Shown here: one piece after another, positions 26,070 to 35,768 of the stretch
How positions within the stretch are numbered: position 1 is the stretch's first letter
Layout of the letters: each line of letters starts with the position of its first letter
NCBI RefSeq assembly: GCF_947495675.1
Contig: NZ_CANLZX010000015.1
Coordinates: 47,985-111,984 of the forward strand
Direction of reading: 5' to 3'
Length of the DNA stretch: 64,000 nt
DNA from: an uncultured Algibacter sp.
GTDB lineage: Bacteria > Bacteroidota > Bacteroidia > Flavobacteriales > Flavobacteriaceae
Translations under genes and position numbers: made by a program
Notes under the pieces: generated by a model
Database searches by the model: none
Told to the model about the DNA's origin: nothing
What the model saw: the letters and a program-made list of their open reading frames with translations, nothing else

Positions 26070-27074
26070 ATGAGCCAAATTATAACCTTCGGTGAAGTTC
26101 TTATGCGTATATCCCCAAGAGGGAACAAAAAATTTATACAGTCCAATACTGTAGAATTTTATTTTGGTGGGACTGAATTAAATGTAGGACTTTCAATTGC
26201 TCATTTTGGAGATAATGTAAAACATATTACATGTATTTCTGATGATTTTATTGGTAATACAGCTTTAGCTTACCTAAATAAATTTGACCTAGATACTACA
26301 GCTATAGTAAGGTCTAATAAGCCATTAGGTGTTTATTTTCTTGAAGTTGGCGCAGTAATGCGTCCAAGTCAAATATCGTATAATAGATCTCATTCTGCTT
26401 TTTCTGAAATAAAACCAAGTATGGTTGATTGGGAAAAGTCATTGGAAAATGGTAGTTGGTTTCATTGGACAGGAATTACACCTGCTTTAACTAAAGGCAG
26501 TTTTGATACTTTAAAAGAAGGTTTAAAATTAGCTAGAAAAAAAGGCTTGCAAGTTTCTGCAGACCCAACATACAGAAGTGGTTTGTGGAATTATGGGGTA
26601 GACCCAAAAGATGCTTTAACAGAATTACTACATTGCTCAACAATTTTTATTGGTGGTATTAACGAAATGAACGAAGTTTTAGGTACCAATTATGGTTATA
26701 GCAACGATGAATTTATAGAGGCAAGTAAACAACTTATTGATAGGTTTCCAACTATAGTTAAAGTTTTTGATAAAATAAGAACTTCAATCAATTCTTCATG
26801 GCATAAAATTCGAGCAAGAATGTGGAATGGTGAGAAGTTTTATGAAACTCAAGATTTCGATATCACTCATATTGTAGATCGTATAGGGACAGGTGATGCT
26901 TTTGCAGCAGGTTTAATATATGGTTTGCAACATTTTAACGATACTAAATCTATGGAGTTTGCTAGTGCCGCATGTGCCTTAAAGCATACCTATGTTGGTG
27001 ATGTAAATTACGCTACTATTGATGAAGTTAGTAGAATAGTAGAAGGTAATGTAACTGGTCGTTTTAATAGATAG
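26070..27074 (+). CDS. second PfkB sugar kinase, KDG kinase-like
   Basis: A 334-residue PfkB kinase visibly homologous along its whole length to the KDG kinase at 16374; shared stretches include WFHWTGITPAL/I, LGVYFLEVGAV against LGIYFLETGAV, and a conserved C-terminal end with VTGRFNR. The ATP-binding signature DRIGTGDAFAAGLIYGL is perfect. It stands alone, with no aldolase nearby and no copy of the LacI operator. It may be a constitutive KDG kinase or may act on a different keto-sugar acid; the sequence does not decide this. Confidence 0.78.
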   Translation: MSQIITFGEVLMRISPRGNKKFIQSNTVEFYFGGTELNVGLSIAHFGDNVKHITCISDDFIGNTALAYLNKFDLDTTAIVRSNKPLGVYFLEVGAVMRPSQISYNRSHSAFSEIKPSMVDWEKSLENGSWFHWTGITPALTKGSFDTLKEGLKLARKKGLQVSADPTYRSGLWNYGVDPKDALTELLHCSTIFIGGINEMNEVLGTNYGYSNDEFIEASKQLIDRFPTIVKVFDKIRTSINSSWHKIRARMWNGEKFYETQDFDITHIVDRIGTGDAFAAGLIYGLQHFNDTKSMEFASAACALKHTYVGDVNYATIDEVSRIVEGNVTGRFNR

Positions 27075-27149
27075 ATCTAATAAAACTGATAGAAAATATT
27101 AAAAGTGAGGGATAGTTTTTGGATCAAATGTCGTTGGTAAAAGATTAAT

Positions 27150-28004
27150 TTACCAGCCACCAGAAGCGCCACCGCCACCAAAGCCGCCACCGCCAAAGCC
27201 ACCTCCAAAGCCGCCACCGCCTCCAGAAGACCATCCACCACCGCCAGAGCTACCGCCCCAACCGCTTGATGAACCTCTTCGGTAACTACCGCGCCCCATG
27301 TTACTTAATATAATAGCTTCTAATAAGTCAATACCATTAGACCTATTTCCTCTATTGCCTCCGCCGCCACGTCTGTTTTTGGAGATTGAAATAAGAATGA
27401 TGATAAATATAAAAATCAGAATAAATATTAATCCAATAGGGAATTCACTTTGATTGGATTGGCGTGTGCCTTCATATTCGCCATTCATAACTTCAAAAAT
27501 AGCATCAGCACCTCTGTTTAATCCACCAGGATAGTCATTTTGTTTAAAATAAGGAATAATGTCTCGCTCAATAATACGTTTAGACATGGCGTCTGTTAAT
27601 AAATGTTCTACGCCGTAACCTGTATTTATAGCAATTCTTCTGTCTCCTTTTGCTAATAGGATTAGTATACCATTATCTTCTTTTTCTTGCCCAATACCCC
27701 ATTCTTGGCCCCATTTAGCGCCTAAATAGTTTATGTTTTCGCCATTTGTTGAGTTTATAATGGCTACTACGATTTGAGTAGATGTCGTATCAGAATATTT
27801 AATAAGTTTACGTTCTAAATTACTTTTTTGAGAAGCAGAAAGTAAATTAACATAATCATAAACACTCGTTTGAAAATCTGGTTTTTCAGGAATATTGTAT
27901 TGAGCAAAAGAGAAACTAATTGATAATAATGCAACAAGTAAAGTAAGTATAACTTTATTTTTAAAGTTAAACGGCGATTGAAGACTTAAAGCAGTAAATG
28001 GCAT
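27150..28004 (-). CDS. TPM-domain membrane protein with glycine-rich tail (YgcG type)
   Basis: A 284-residue protein: signal peptide ending SFAQ after an extended N-terminus, a TPM domain at about 40-175 (VYDYVNLLSASQKSNLERKL, then TQIVVAIINST and RRIAINTGYGVEHLLTD), one transmembrane helix near 195-212 (IGLIFILIFIFIIILIS), and a C-terminal tail rich in Gly, Ser and Trp. TPM domains occur in TLP18.3/Psb32 and MOLO-1 and are linked to membrane quality control or weak phosphatase activity. It is the last gene of the LemA-TPM-TPM set (9-nt gaps), a conserved association. Confidence 0.87.
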   Translation of the reverse strand: MPFTALSLQSPFNFKNKVILTLLVALLSISFSFAQYNIPEKPDFQTSVYDYVNLLSASQKSNLERKLIKYSDTTSTQIVVAIINSTNGENINYLGAKWGQEWGIGQEKEDNGILILLAKGDRRIAINTGYGVEHLLTDAMSKRIIERDIIPYFKQNDYPGGLNRGADAIFEVMNGEYEGTRQSNQSEFPIGLIFILIFIFIIILISISKNRRGGGGNRGNRSNGIDLLEAIILSNMGRGSYRRGSSSGWGGSSGGGGWSSGGGGGFGGGFGGGGFGGGGASGGW

Positions 28005-28013
28005 ATTTAATAT

Positions 28014-28454
28014 CTATCCTTTAGAAATTTCATTTGTTAATTCGTTAGAATCAAGATCTGAATATGGGAAATACTTTTTAAGTTGTTCTCCAGATTTTAA
28101 TACCCCATCAATTAAACCTTGTTTAAAGTTTCCCTTTTTAAAATGTGATTGCATAAGGTTTTTAGTACTATCCCAAAAATCTTTTTCAACAACATCATTT
28201 ATGCCTTTATCTCCATAAATAACAAAGGTTTTGTCATCGATAGCCAAATATATTAAAACAGCATTTTGAAGCTTTGTATTATCCATTTTCAATGTATGAA
28301 AAAGGTTTAAAGCACGATTTGTTGCATCTCCTTTACATGTTTTTTCAATATGAACACGTATTTCTCCAGAAGTATTTAATTCTGCAACGCGAATAGCTTC
28401 AATAATATCTTGTTCTTCTATTGCAGTTAAAAAATCTTCAATTTTACTGGACAT
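28014..28454 (-). CDS. TPM-domain protein (146 aa)
   Basis: A short soluble TPM-domain protein without signal peptide. It shows the pattern of the family: EEQDIIEAIRVAELNTSGEIRVHIEK, then ALNLFHTLKMDNTKLQNAVLIYLAIDDKTFVIYGDKGI and LIDGVLKSGEQLKKYFP. It lies between lemA and the larger TPM gene with 9-nt gaps, so all three are one transcript. Relatives are placed next to LemA in many Bacteroidota; the function is not established. Confidence 0.85.
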   Translation of the reverse strand: MSSKIEDFLTAIEEQDIIEAIRVAELNTSGEIRVHIEKTCKGDATNRALNLFHTLKMDNTKLQNAVLIYLAIDDKTFVIYGDKGINDVVEKDFWDSTKNLMQSHFKKGNFKQGLIDGVLKSGEQLKKYFPYSDLDSNELTNEISKG

Positions 28455-28463
28455 GTTTTTTAT

Positions 28464-29057
28464 TTAAAAATCAAAATTAACGTCTGGTGCTTTTTCACTA
28501 CCAGCTTCAGATTTAAAATAGCTCATTTCATCAAATTTTAGTATTCCAGCTAATAATGAATTAGGGAAAGTTTTAATGTGTTTATTGTAAGGTTCTACAG
28601 TTTCATTAAAACGATCTCTAGCTACATTAATTCTATTTTCTGTGCCTTCTAGTTGGCTTTGTAGTTCTAAAAAGTTTTGATTTGCTTTTAATTCTGGGTA
28701 ACGTTCTACAGTTACTAATAAACTCTTTAATGCACCAGATAATCCACCTTGAGCTTGATTAAACTTTGCTAATTGTTCTGGTGTTATATTTGTTGGGTCT
28801 ATGTTAATAGATGTTGCTTTTGCTCTAGCTTCAATTACTGCTTCAAGTGTTCCTTTTTCAAAATCTGCAGCACCTTGAACAGTTTTAACTAGATTACCAA
28901 TTAAATCATTCCTACGTTGATAGCTGCTTTCAACATTTGCCCATGTTTTAGTAGCAGATTCCTTCAGGTTTACAGCAGTATTATTAAAACCTTTTCCCCA
29001 AGAGTAAAGACCAAATACTATTATTGCAATAATAATTAATGGTAAAAATTTTTTCAT
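28464..29057 (-). CDS. LemA family protein
   Basis: A 197-residue protein with one N-terminal membrane helix (FLPLIIIAIIVFGLYSW) and a helical bundle outside. Family features include the sequence near TKTWANVESSYQRRNDLIGNLVKTVQGAADFEKGTLEAVIEARAKA (several helices), YPELKANQNFLELQSQLEGTENRI and VEPYNKHIKTFPN. LemA proteins are widespread and associated with TPM/YgcG proteins; a scaffolding role at the membrane is assumed. It is the first gene of the LemA-TPM-TPM run. The MerR gene ends 103 nt upstream on the same strand. Confidence 0.92.
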   Translation of the reverse strand: MKKFLPLIIIAIIVFGLYSWGKGFNNTAVNLKESATKTWANVESSYQRRNDLIGNLVKTVQGAADFEKGTLEAVIEARAKATSINIDPTNITPEQLAKFNQAQGGLSGALKSLLVTVERYPELKANQNFLELQSQLEGTENRINVARDRFNETVEPYNKHIKTFPNSLLAGILKFDEMSYFKSEAGSEKAPDVNFDF

Positions 29058-29160
29058 GATATAATTATTTAGTGATTTGTTTTTGTGTGTTATAGATAAG
29101 ACACATTTTTTTTATAAAAGTTACTAGTATTTATTATTCAATTAAAAAGATATTATCTTC

Positions 29161-29490
29161 TTATAAGTGTTCTTTAATTTTAATAAGCTGGTTTTTAACA
29201 TCTTCTAATTTGCTTATAATTTCAAAATTACTGAGTGCTTGCTTTTTTTCTTCTTTTAAGTGTGTCTTTGCGCCTTCAAGAGTAAAACCACGTTCTTTTA
29301 CAAGATGATAAATAAATTTAAGGTTTTTAATATCATCTGGTGTAAATTTACGATTACCTTTTGCATTTTTTTTAGGTTTAAGAACATCAAACTCTTTTTC
29401 CCAGAAACGAATAAGAGACGAGTTAACGCCAAAGGCTTTGGCTACTTCGCCAATACCGTAATATCTTTTTTCTGGTAAGTCTATATGCAT
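29161..29490 (-). CDS. MerR-type transcriptional regulator (short)
   Basis: A 109-residue protein with the MerR winged helix: YYGIGEVAKAFGVNSSLIRFWEKEFDVLKPKKNAKGNRKF at 10-50, then a helical region and a short C-terminal coiled coil (ISKLEDVKNQLIKIKEHL). There is no effector-binding domain or metal cysteine, so it is not a classic metal sensor. It is translationally coupled to the M23 peptidase gene by a TAATG overlap (one base). Co-translation with a cell-wall peptidase suggests a link to envelope homeostasis, but its targets are unknown. Confidence 0.87.
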   Translation of the reverse strand: MHIDLPEKRYYGIGEVAKAFGVNSSLIRFWEKEFDVLKPKKNAKGNRKFTPDDIKNLKFIYHLVKERGFTLEGAKTHLKEEKKQALSNFEIISKLEDVKNQLIKIKEHL

Positions 29491-30461
29491 TAATCTAGAG
29501 ATTGGTTTTCTAAAGAAGCATGCTCCAATAGTTCATTAAATTCTTCCGCAGTTAAACTTCCATAGTAGAAATTTATGGGGTTAATGCGGTCACCGTCTTT
29601 AAATATTTCATAATGTAAATGAGGTGCTTCAGACCGTCCTGTACTTCCAACAAAACCTATTAAATCTCCTCTTTTAACTTTTTGGTTTTTTCTAACATTA
29701 TACTTGTATAAATGTGCATACAAACTTGTGTAGCCGTAACCATGATTTATTCTTATATGTTTTCCATAACCGGAAGAATTACTATCGGCACGTTCTACAA
29801 CTCCATCTCCACTAGCATAAATGGGGGTGCCTCTTGGTGCAGTAAAATCCATACCCCAATGCATTTTTCTAGCTTTAGTAAAAGGGTCAGAACGCATGCC
29901 GTAACCAGAAGCCATTCGTGTTAAATCTTCATTGCTTACAGGTTGTATAGCAGGAATTGCTGCTAATAATTTTTCTTTTTCTTCAGCAAGAACAGCTATT
30001 TCATCTAAAGATTTAGATTGTACTACTATTTGTTTTTGTAAAATATCTAATCGTTTATTACTCTCTATAATTAATTTAGAATTATCAAAACCTTCAAGAT
30101 TTTTATATCTGTTTATACCACCAAATCCAGCTCTTCGTTGTTCTTCAGGTATGGGGTTAGCTTCAAAATATACTCTATAAATATTATTGTCTCTGTCTGC
30201 AACATTAGCTAAAACGGCTTCAGCATGCTCCATTTTTTTATTAAGTAATTCAAACTGTAATTGTGTGTTTTGCAATTCCCTTTTTAAAGCGCGTTCTTTG
30301 GGAGATTCAACGTACTGACTTGCTATAAAAACAAATATAAAAGCAAAAAAGGCAGCTGCCAAAATAAAGATACTAGCATACTTAAATGTAGTTCGTTTTT
30401 TACGCTCAATTTTGCGGTAAGAAAGCGATTCTTTATCGTAGTAATATTTTACCTTACTCAT
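29490..30461 (-). CDS. M23 family peptidoglycan endopeptidase
   Basis: A 323-residue protein: cytoplasmic basic N-terminus, one membrane helix at about 27-48, a coiled-coil region at 55-165, and a C-terminal LytM/M23 zinc peptidase domain. Catalytic motifs are MHWGMDFTAPRGTP (H-x3-D) and HLHYEIFKDG (HxH); the core GYGKHIRINHGYGYTSLYAHL is typical. It probably trims peptide crosslinks of peptidoglycan in the periplasm during growth. It is divergent from alaS; a minus-strand TAGGTTTG (30539 down to 30532) is a likely -7 element. The stop overlaps the MerR start by one base. Confidence 0.92.
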   Translation of the reverse strand: MSKVKYYYDKESLSYRKIERKKRTTFKYASIFILAAAFFAFIFVFIASQYVESPKERALKRELQNTQLQFELLNKKMEHAEAVLANVADRDNNIYRVYFEANPIPEEQRRAGFGGINRYKNLEGFDNSKLIIESNKRLDILQKQIVVQSKSLDEIAVLAEEKEKLLAAIPAIQPVSNEDLTRMASGYGMRSDPFTKARKMHWGMDFTAPRGTPIYASGDGVVERADSNSSGYGKHIRINHGYGYTSLYAHLYKYNVRKNQKVKRGDLIGFVGSTGRSEAPHLHYEIFKDGDRINPINFYYGSLTAEEFNELLEHASLENQSLD

Positions 30462-30684
30462 TTCTTAAATTATACTATTTTTGCAACTAAATTTATACAA
30501 CTAATACCGTTGTGTTAAGTATGTAAACGAACAAACCTACGAAATTATTTTTATAGTAATTAAACTAATAATTTAAATGTAGGATTACGATTTACTTATT
30601 TTTAAATAGTTTTGAATAGTAAATATAAAAAATAGTTTCTTATTAAAAATAATTAATTAGAAACTAGATGCTTAATAAGGATAC

Positions 30685-33300
30685 ATGAAGTCACAAGAAG
30701 TACGATCAAAATTTTTAAGTTTCTTTAATGATAAGAAACATAGCATAGTGCCATCTGCACCAATGGTTTTAAAAGACGACCCAACCTTAATGTTTGTTAA
30801 TGCGGGTATGGTACCATTTAAGGAGTATTTTTTAGGTAACGGTTCACCTAAAAACAATCGTCTTGCAGATTCGCAAAAATGTTTAAGGGTTTCTGGTAAA
30901 CATAATGATTTAGAGGAGGTAGGTTACGACACTTACCATCATACGTTATTCGAAATGTTGGGTAATTGGAGTTTTGGTGATTACTTTAAAAAAGAAGCTA
31001 TTGCTTGGGCATGGGAGTTGTTAGTGGATGTTTATGGTATTGATAAAGATATTTTATATGTTACTGTTTTTGAAGGAAGCGATGATGCTGATAATTTAGA
31101 AATGGATAATGAAGCTTACGATATTTGGAAACAATACATCTCTGAAGACCGTATTTTAAAAGGAAATAAAAAGGATAATTTTTGGGAAATGGGTGATCAA
31201 GGACCTTGTGGGCCTTGTAGTGAAATTCATGTAGATATTCGTTCTGCTGAAGAAAAAGCTAAAATTTCTGGTAAAGATTTAGTGAATGAAGATCATCCGC
31301 AGGTTGTAGAAATTTGGAATCTAGTTTTCATGCAATATAACCGAAAAGCAAATGGGTCTCTTGAAGCTTTACCAAATAAGCATATAGATACAGGCATGGG
31401 TTTTGAGCGTTTGTGTATGGTCCTGCAAGGTGTTCAATCTAATTATGATACCGATGTTTTTACACCAATTATTCGTGAAATTGAAACCATAACTAAAAAA
31501 AGTTATGGAAATGATGAAAAGGAGGATGTAGCAATTCGTGTTATTTCAGATCATGTTCGTGCTGTAGCATTTTCTATAGCCGATGGGCAATTGCCTAGTA
31601 ATACAGGTGCAGGTTATGTTATTAGAAGAATTTTACGTCGTGCAGTACGTTATGGTTTTACTTTTTTAGATAAAAAAGAACCTTTTATTTATAGATTAGT
31701 TGATGTGTTGAGCAACCGTATGGGAAAAGCATTCCCAGAATTAAAAGCTCAAAAGCAACTTATTGAAAATGTTATAAAGGAAGAGGAACAATCCTTTTTA
31801 AGAACTTTAGATCAAGGTTTAGTATTGCTAAATAGAATTGTTGAAGAAACTAAAGGTGATACTGTTTCGGGTGAAAAAGCATTCGAATTGTATGATACTT
31901 ATGGCTTTCCAATTGATTTAACAGCGCTAATTCTATCCGAAAAAGGTTTAAAACTTGATGAAAAAGGGTTTAATGACCAATTGCAAAAGCAAAAGAATCG
32001 TTCTAGAGCAGCAAGTGAAATGTCTACTGATGATTGGACCATTTTAGTTGATGATACCATAGAAGAATTTGTTGGATATGATACTTTAGAAGCTCAGGTT
32101 AAGTTAACCAGATATAGAAAAGTGACATCTAAAAAAGATGGCGATATGTATCAGTTGGTTTTTAATTTGACTCCATTTTATCCTGAAGGAGGTGGGCAAG
32201 TAGGTGATAAAGGCTATTTGGAAGATTCTTATGGAGATGTCGTTTACATTCTGAATACAAAAAAAGAGAATAATGTGATTATTCATTTCGCAAAGAATTT
32301 ACCTAAAAACATAAATGGGTCTTTTAAATCGGTTGTTGATGCTAAGCAACGTCATAGAACAGAATGTAATCATACAGCAACGCATTTATTACATCAGGCG
32401 TTAAGAGAGGTTTTAGGAACTCATGTAGAACAAAAAGGTAGTGCCGTTCATTCAAAATATTTAAGATTTGATTTTTCTCATTTTTCAAAATTAACAGTTG
32501 AAGAATTAAGAGATATTGAAAACTTTGTAAACAGACGTATTGAAGGTAAATTACCATTAGAAGAAAAACGTAATATTCCAAAAGAAGAAGCTATTGCAGA
32601 AGGCGCTATGAGTTTATTTGGAGAAAAGTATGGAGATACCGTTCGTGCTATTCGTTTTGGTAAATCTATTGAGCTTTGTGGTGGTACTCATGTAAAGAAT
32701 ACTTCTGATATTTGGCATTTTAAAATTGTTTCAGAAGGAGCAGTTGCAGCTGGTATAAGAAGAATTGAAGCAATTACCAACGATGCTGTAAAAGATTTCT
32801 ATTTTGAAAATAACAGAGCTTATTTCGAGATGAAAGATTTGCTTAATAATGCAAAAGAACCAATAAAAGCACTTCAGAATTTACAAGATGAAAATACAAA
32901 TCTAAAAAAGCAGATTGAAGGGTTACTTAAAGATAAAGCTAAAAATATTAAAAGTGAACTTAAAAGTGAGCTAGAAGATGTAAATGGCATACAATTTTTA
33001 GCTAAAAAATTAGATTTAGACGCTGGTGGTTTAAAAGATGTGGCTTTTGAGTTGGGAAGTCAGTTTGATAATTTGTTTTTATTATTTGCTACAGAGCAAA
33101 ATGGTAAAGCATTGTTGTCATGTTATATATCTAAAGAATTAGTAGCAAGTAAAAGCTTAAATGCTGGGCAAGTAGTAAGAGAATTAGGGAAATATATTCA
33201 AGGCGGCGGTGGCGGACAACCATTTTTTGCAACAGCAGGAGGGAAGAACCCTTCTGGAATTGATAAAGCATTATTAGCTGCTAAGGCATATTTAGTATAG
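30685..33300 (+). CDS. alaS: alanine-tRNA ligase
   Basis: An 871-residue class II aminoacyl-tRNA synthetase that charges tRNA-Ala. All parts are present: N-terminal catalytic core ([36 protein letters not shown]), the editing domain with [11 protein letters not shown] and the zinc/editing CGGTHV, and a C-terminal DHHA1-type domain ending in [23 protein letters not shown]. The chosen ATG gives the normal [14 protein letters not shown] start. An upstream TATTTTTG at 30476 would make a leader of about 200 nt; no obvious regulatory RNA structure was recognised in it. Confidence 0.98.
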   Translation: MKSQEVRSKFLSFFNDKKHSIVPSAPMVLKDDPTLMFVNAGMVPFKEYFLGNGSPKNNRLADSQKCLRVSGKHNDLEEVGYDTYHHTLFEMLGNWSFGDYFKKEAIAWAWELLVDVYGIDKDILYVTVFEGSDDADNLEMDNEAYDIWKQYISEDRILKGNKKDNFWEMGDQGPCGPCSEIHVDIRSAEEKAKISGKDLVNEDHPQVVEIWNLVFMQYNRKANGSLEALPNKHIDTGMGFERLCMVLQGVQSNYDTDVFTPIIREIETITKKSYGNDEKEDVAIRVISDHVRAVAFSIADGQLPSNTGAGYVIRRILRRAVRYGFTFLDKKEPFIYRLVDVLSNRMGKAFPELKAQKQLIENVIKEEEQSFLRTLDQGLVLLNRIVEETKGDTVSGEKAFELYDTYGFPIDLTALILSEKGLKLDEKGFNDQLQKQKNRSRAASEMSTDDWTILVDDTIEEFVGYDTLEAQVKLTRYRKVTSKKDGDMYQLVFNLTPFYPEGGGQVGDKGYLEDSYGDVVYILNTKKENNVIIHFAKNLPKNINGSFKSVVDAKQRHRTECNHTATHLLHQALREVLGTHVEQKGSAVHSKYLRFDFSHFSKLTVEELRDIENFVNRRIEGKLPLEEKRNIPKEEAIAEGAMSLFGEKYGDTVRAIRFGKSIELCGGTHVKNTSDIWHFKIVSEGAVAAGIRRIEAITNDAVKDFYFENNRAYFEMKDLLNNAKEPIKALQNLQDENTNLKKQIEGLLKDKAKNIKSELKSELEDVNGIQFLAKKLDLDAGGLKDVAFELGSQFDNLFLLFATEQNGKALLSCYISKELVASKSLNAGQVVRELGKYIQGGGGGQPFFATAGGKNPSGIDKALLAAKAYLV

Positions 33301-33320
33301 TGGTTTTACACAACTAAAAG

Positions 33321-34262
33321 ATGAAACTTCAAACCAAAATACCTTTAGATAAACAGTCTGATAATTTGATAGACTATCATTCTAATGTGATATTATTTGG
33401 CTCTTGTTTTTCAGAAAACATAGGTAAAAAGCTTGATTATTTTAAGTTTCAAACTAATCAAAACCCCTTTGGGATATTATTTCATCCCAAAGCTATTGAA
33501 ACTTTAATTGTAAATGCTATTGAGGGTAAACAATACTCAGAATATGATGTGTTTTATCATAACGAGCAATGGCATAGTTTTGATGCCCATTCAAAATTAA
33601 GTAATCCATCAAAAGAGACGTTAGTAATAGATTTAAATTCTAAAATAAAGCAGTCTTTTAATAGTATAAAAAATGCAACACACATAATAATCACTCTGGG
33701 TACAGCTTGGGTTTATCGAGATTTAAAAACAGATAAGATTGTTGCTAACTGCCATAAAGTACCACAAAAACAATTTAAAAAAGAATTGCTATCTGTTGAT
33801 GACATTACAACTTCTTTAAAAAATATTTTAAATGTTATTAGAAGTGTTAATTATAAAGCAACAATAATATTTACCGTTTCACCCATCAGACATATAAAAG
33901 ATGGTTTTATAGAGAATACTTTAAGTAAAGCACATTTAATAACGGCAATTCATCGAGTTATTGCTAATCAGTCAATTTATTTTCCATCATTTGAAATTAT
34001 GATGGATGAACTTCGTGATTATCGTTTTTATAATCAAGACATGGTTCATCCAAGTGAGTTGGCAATAAATTACATCTGGAATACCTTTAAAACCGTTTGG
34101 ATTTCAAAAGAAGCTTACAAGGTAATGGATGAGGTTGATGTTATTCAAAAAGGATTAAAACATAAACCTTTTAATGAAACATCTTTAGCCCATAAAGAAT
34201 TTATTCAAAACTTAGAAACAAAAATTAAGAGTCTAAAATTAAAATTTCCTCATATTAAATAA
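33321..34262 (+). CDS. GSCFA domain protein
   Basis: A 313-residue cytoplasmic protein of the GSCFA family, named after a conserved start block, seen here as LFGSCFSENIGKKLDYFKF at about 26-44. Other family points are NPFGILFHPKAIE, ITLGTAWVYRD, VSPIRHIKDGF and the C-terminal DMVHPSELAINYIW. It resembles SGNH-type esterase folds, with the serine in the first block and the D-x-x-H in the last (D-M-V-H), so hydrolase activity is plausible but unproven. It starts 20 nt after alaS and is probably co-transcribed, a frequent order in Flavobacteriia. Confidence 0.9.
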   Translation: MKLQTKIPLDKQSDNLIDYHSNVILFGSCFSENIGKKLDYFKFQTNQNPFGILFHPKAIETLIVNAIEGKQYSEYDVFYHNEQWHSFDAHSKLSNPSKETLVIDLNSKIKQSFNSIKNATHIIITLGTAWVYRDLKTDKIVANCHKVPQKQFKKELLSVDDITTSLKNILNVIRSVNYKATIIFTVSPIRHIKDGFIENTLSKAHLITAIHRVIANQSIYFPSFEIMMDELRDYRFYNQDMVHPSELAINYIWNTFKTVWISKEAYKVMDEVDVIQKGLKHKPFNETSLAHKEFIQNLETKIKSLKLKFPHIK

Positions 34263-34610
34263 GTTTTAAACTCAATAATGCCTCTGTAATTATAAAGTAC
34301 ATTTTTCACTATTTAACAAATAATAAGATTGTAATATCTTAATATGATAGTTGTTATCTGTTTAATCATGCTTGATAATCAATATATTGCGCTTAATCTT
34401 TTTTAATAACATTTTATCGAAAATTTAATAGACCTAGTGCTTTTAATTGTAGATTTAGAATGCTATTAATCAGTTCATATCAAAAGACATCAATTGTAAT
34501 ATTCGGTAAAATGATATTCTTTTGATGTTTTTTTTTATTCTCTTTAATAATTATTCTTCAAATTAATATTTGTTTAACTTTAGGTTAATATAAACCTTAT
34601 TAAATGCCTA
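34263..34610. other. AT-rich intergenic region without a gene
   Basis: Very AT-rich with stops in every frame. A local inverted repeat around 34480-34530 (ATCAAAAGACATCAA then TTTTGATGTTTTTTTT) may act as a terminator for the alaS-GSCFA transcript, although it is over 200 nt after the stop codon. Confidence 0.45.
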
Positions 34611-34682
34611 TATATTTGTAATGTTAGTTTTTTAATACATTGGTTTAGACTTCTTACGTCGAAGAAAACCGATGTTTTTTTT
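34611..34682 (+). ncRNA. candidate small hairpin RNA or attenuator upstream of the DUF4230 gene
   Basis: TATATTTG at 34611-34618 is an exact -7 element; transcription would begin near 34624. From 34638 to 34674 there is a strong hairpin: outer stem CATTGGTTT with AAACCGATG, inner stem TTCTT with AAGAA, closed by a short loop, followed by eight T residues. This would yield a transcript of about 55-60 nt made almost only of the hairpin. It could equally be a terminator for longer transcripts or an attenuator in the DUF4230 leader. No known RNA family was recognised. Confidence 0.4.
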
Positions 34683-34739
34683 GCTTTAAATTTAACTGTT
34701 CAACTTACTTTAAATATTAATTTATTTCTAAATTAGTGC

Positions 34740-35354
34740 ATGCGAAAAATTCTATTTGGTGTTATAATTACTTTAGTTGCTTTATTCACTTTTAAATACT
34801 GTGGAGATAAAAAAGAAGATAAAATAGTTCTTCAAGAAAACTCAGCACTTATTCAAGAGCAAATTAATAATGTTGGTAAGCTTATAGTAACAGAAGGCCA
34901 TTTTAGTGAAGTTTTTACATATAAAAACTCAAAAGACATTTTTGGAGATTTACTCTCGGTCGAAAAAAAAGCTTTAGTAATAGTTAATGCAAAAGTTACT
35001 GTAGCTTATGATTTAAGTAAAATTAAATTTGAAGTAGACGAGCTAAATAAAACGCTAAATATTTTAAGTATTCCTGAAGAAGAAATTAATATAAACCCAG
35101 ATTTAGAATATTATGATGTACAAGCAGACTATTTAAATCCATTTGAAGCTAATGATTATAACAATATTAAAAACAGCATTAATAAGTCTTTATTTACCAA
35201 AATCGAAAATTCAGATATAAAAACAAACGCAAAAAATAGATTAGTTAGTGAATTGTCAAAATTTTATATTTTAACAAACTCTCTGGGTTGGACTTTAACA
35301 TATAATGAAACCCCAATACAAACTCCCGAAGATTTAAAGGCAATAAAACTATAA
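34740..35354 (+). CDS. DUF4230 domain protein
   Basis: A 204-residue protein with one N-terminal hydrophobic helix (RKILFGVIITLVALFTFKYCG) and an extracytoplasmic domain. The DUF4230 features are the EGHFSEVFTYKNSK stretch, KALVIVNAKVTVAYDLSKIKFEVDE, and NAKNRLVSELSKFYILTNSLGWTL. The family is of unknown function. Cysteine 21 at the end of the hydrophobic stretch lacks a good lipobox, so a membrane anchor is more likely than a lipid. It follows the strong hairpin at 34638 by 65 nt and ends overlapping the convergent rhodanese gene by 6 nt. Confidence 0.82.
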   Translation: MRKILFGVIITLVALFTFKYCGDKKEDKIVLQENSALIQEQINNVGKLIVTEGHFSEVFTYKNSKDIFGDLLSVEKKALVIVNAKVTVAYDLSKIKFEVDELNKTLNILSIPEEEININPDLEYYDVQADYLNPFEANDYNNIKNSINKSLFTKIENSDIKTNAKNRLVSELSKFYILTNSLGWTLTYNETPIQTPEDLKAIKL

Positions 35355-35654
35355 TTTACTATTTAAGCTCATCCAGCCTCCACCATTAATAGCTTCAATG
35401 CCGTTATTTTTTAATATTGAAGCAGCACTTCCAGACCGCATACCACTAGCGCAGCATGTAATTACTGGTTTGTTAAGTTTTTTTATCTCACTAATTTTAG
35501 AGTTAATAACTTGTAATGGAATGTTTTTTGAACCAGAAATGGCACCTTGACTATATTCTTTAGTGGTACGTACATCTATAATAACAGCACCTTTAGTTAT
35601 AAAATCGTTAATCATGTTTTTTTTATTGCCAAATAAGAAATCTAATAAACCCAT
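35349..35654 (-). CDS. rhodanese-like domain protein
   Basis: A 101-residue single rhodanese domain: GAVIIDVRTTKEYSQGAISGSKNIPL, then the active-site loop TCCASGMRSG and the terminal block GIEAINGGGWMSL. The catalytic cysteine is kept (CCASGMRS), so it can carry a persulfide or act as a sulfurtransferase in the cytoplasm. The short N-terminal stretch MGLLDFLFGNKKNM is typical of flavobacterial single-domain forms. It is convergent with the DUF4230 gene and monocistronic. Confidence 0.9.
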   Translation of the reverse strand: MGLLDFLFGNKKNMINDFITKGAVIIDVRTTKEYSQGAISGSKNIPLQVINSKISEIKKLNKPVITCCASGMRSGSAASILKNNGIEAINGGGWMSLNSKL

Positions 35655-35768
35655 TGTCTAATTTTTGCTGCAAATTACCATAATTTTTTTTAAAGTATTA
35701 GTAACATATGTTGCATTAAAATTCTTTAAAAATTTGTGTATATTCAAACTTTAAAAACTATAATATTT

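Noticed and set aside
27150..27260. Short tandem DNA repeats in the TPM gene tail
   Set aside because: They encode the in-frame Gly/Ser-rich tail usual for this family, not an independent repeat array.
30484..30684. Riboswitch or T-box in the alaS leader
   Set aside because: The leader is AT-rich without a stable terminator-antiterminator pair or a recognisable conserved core.
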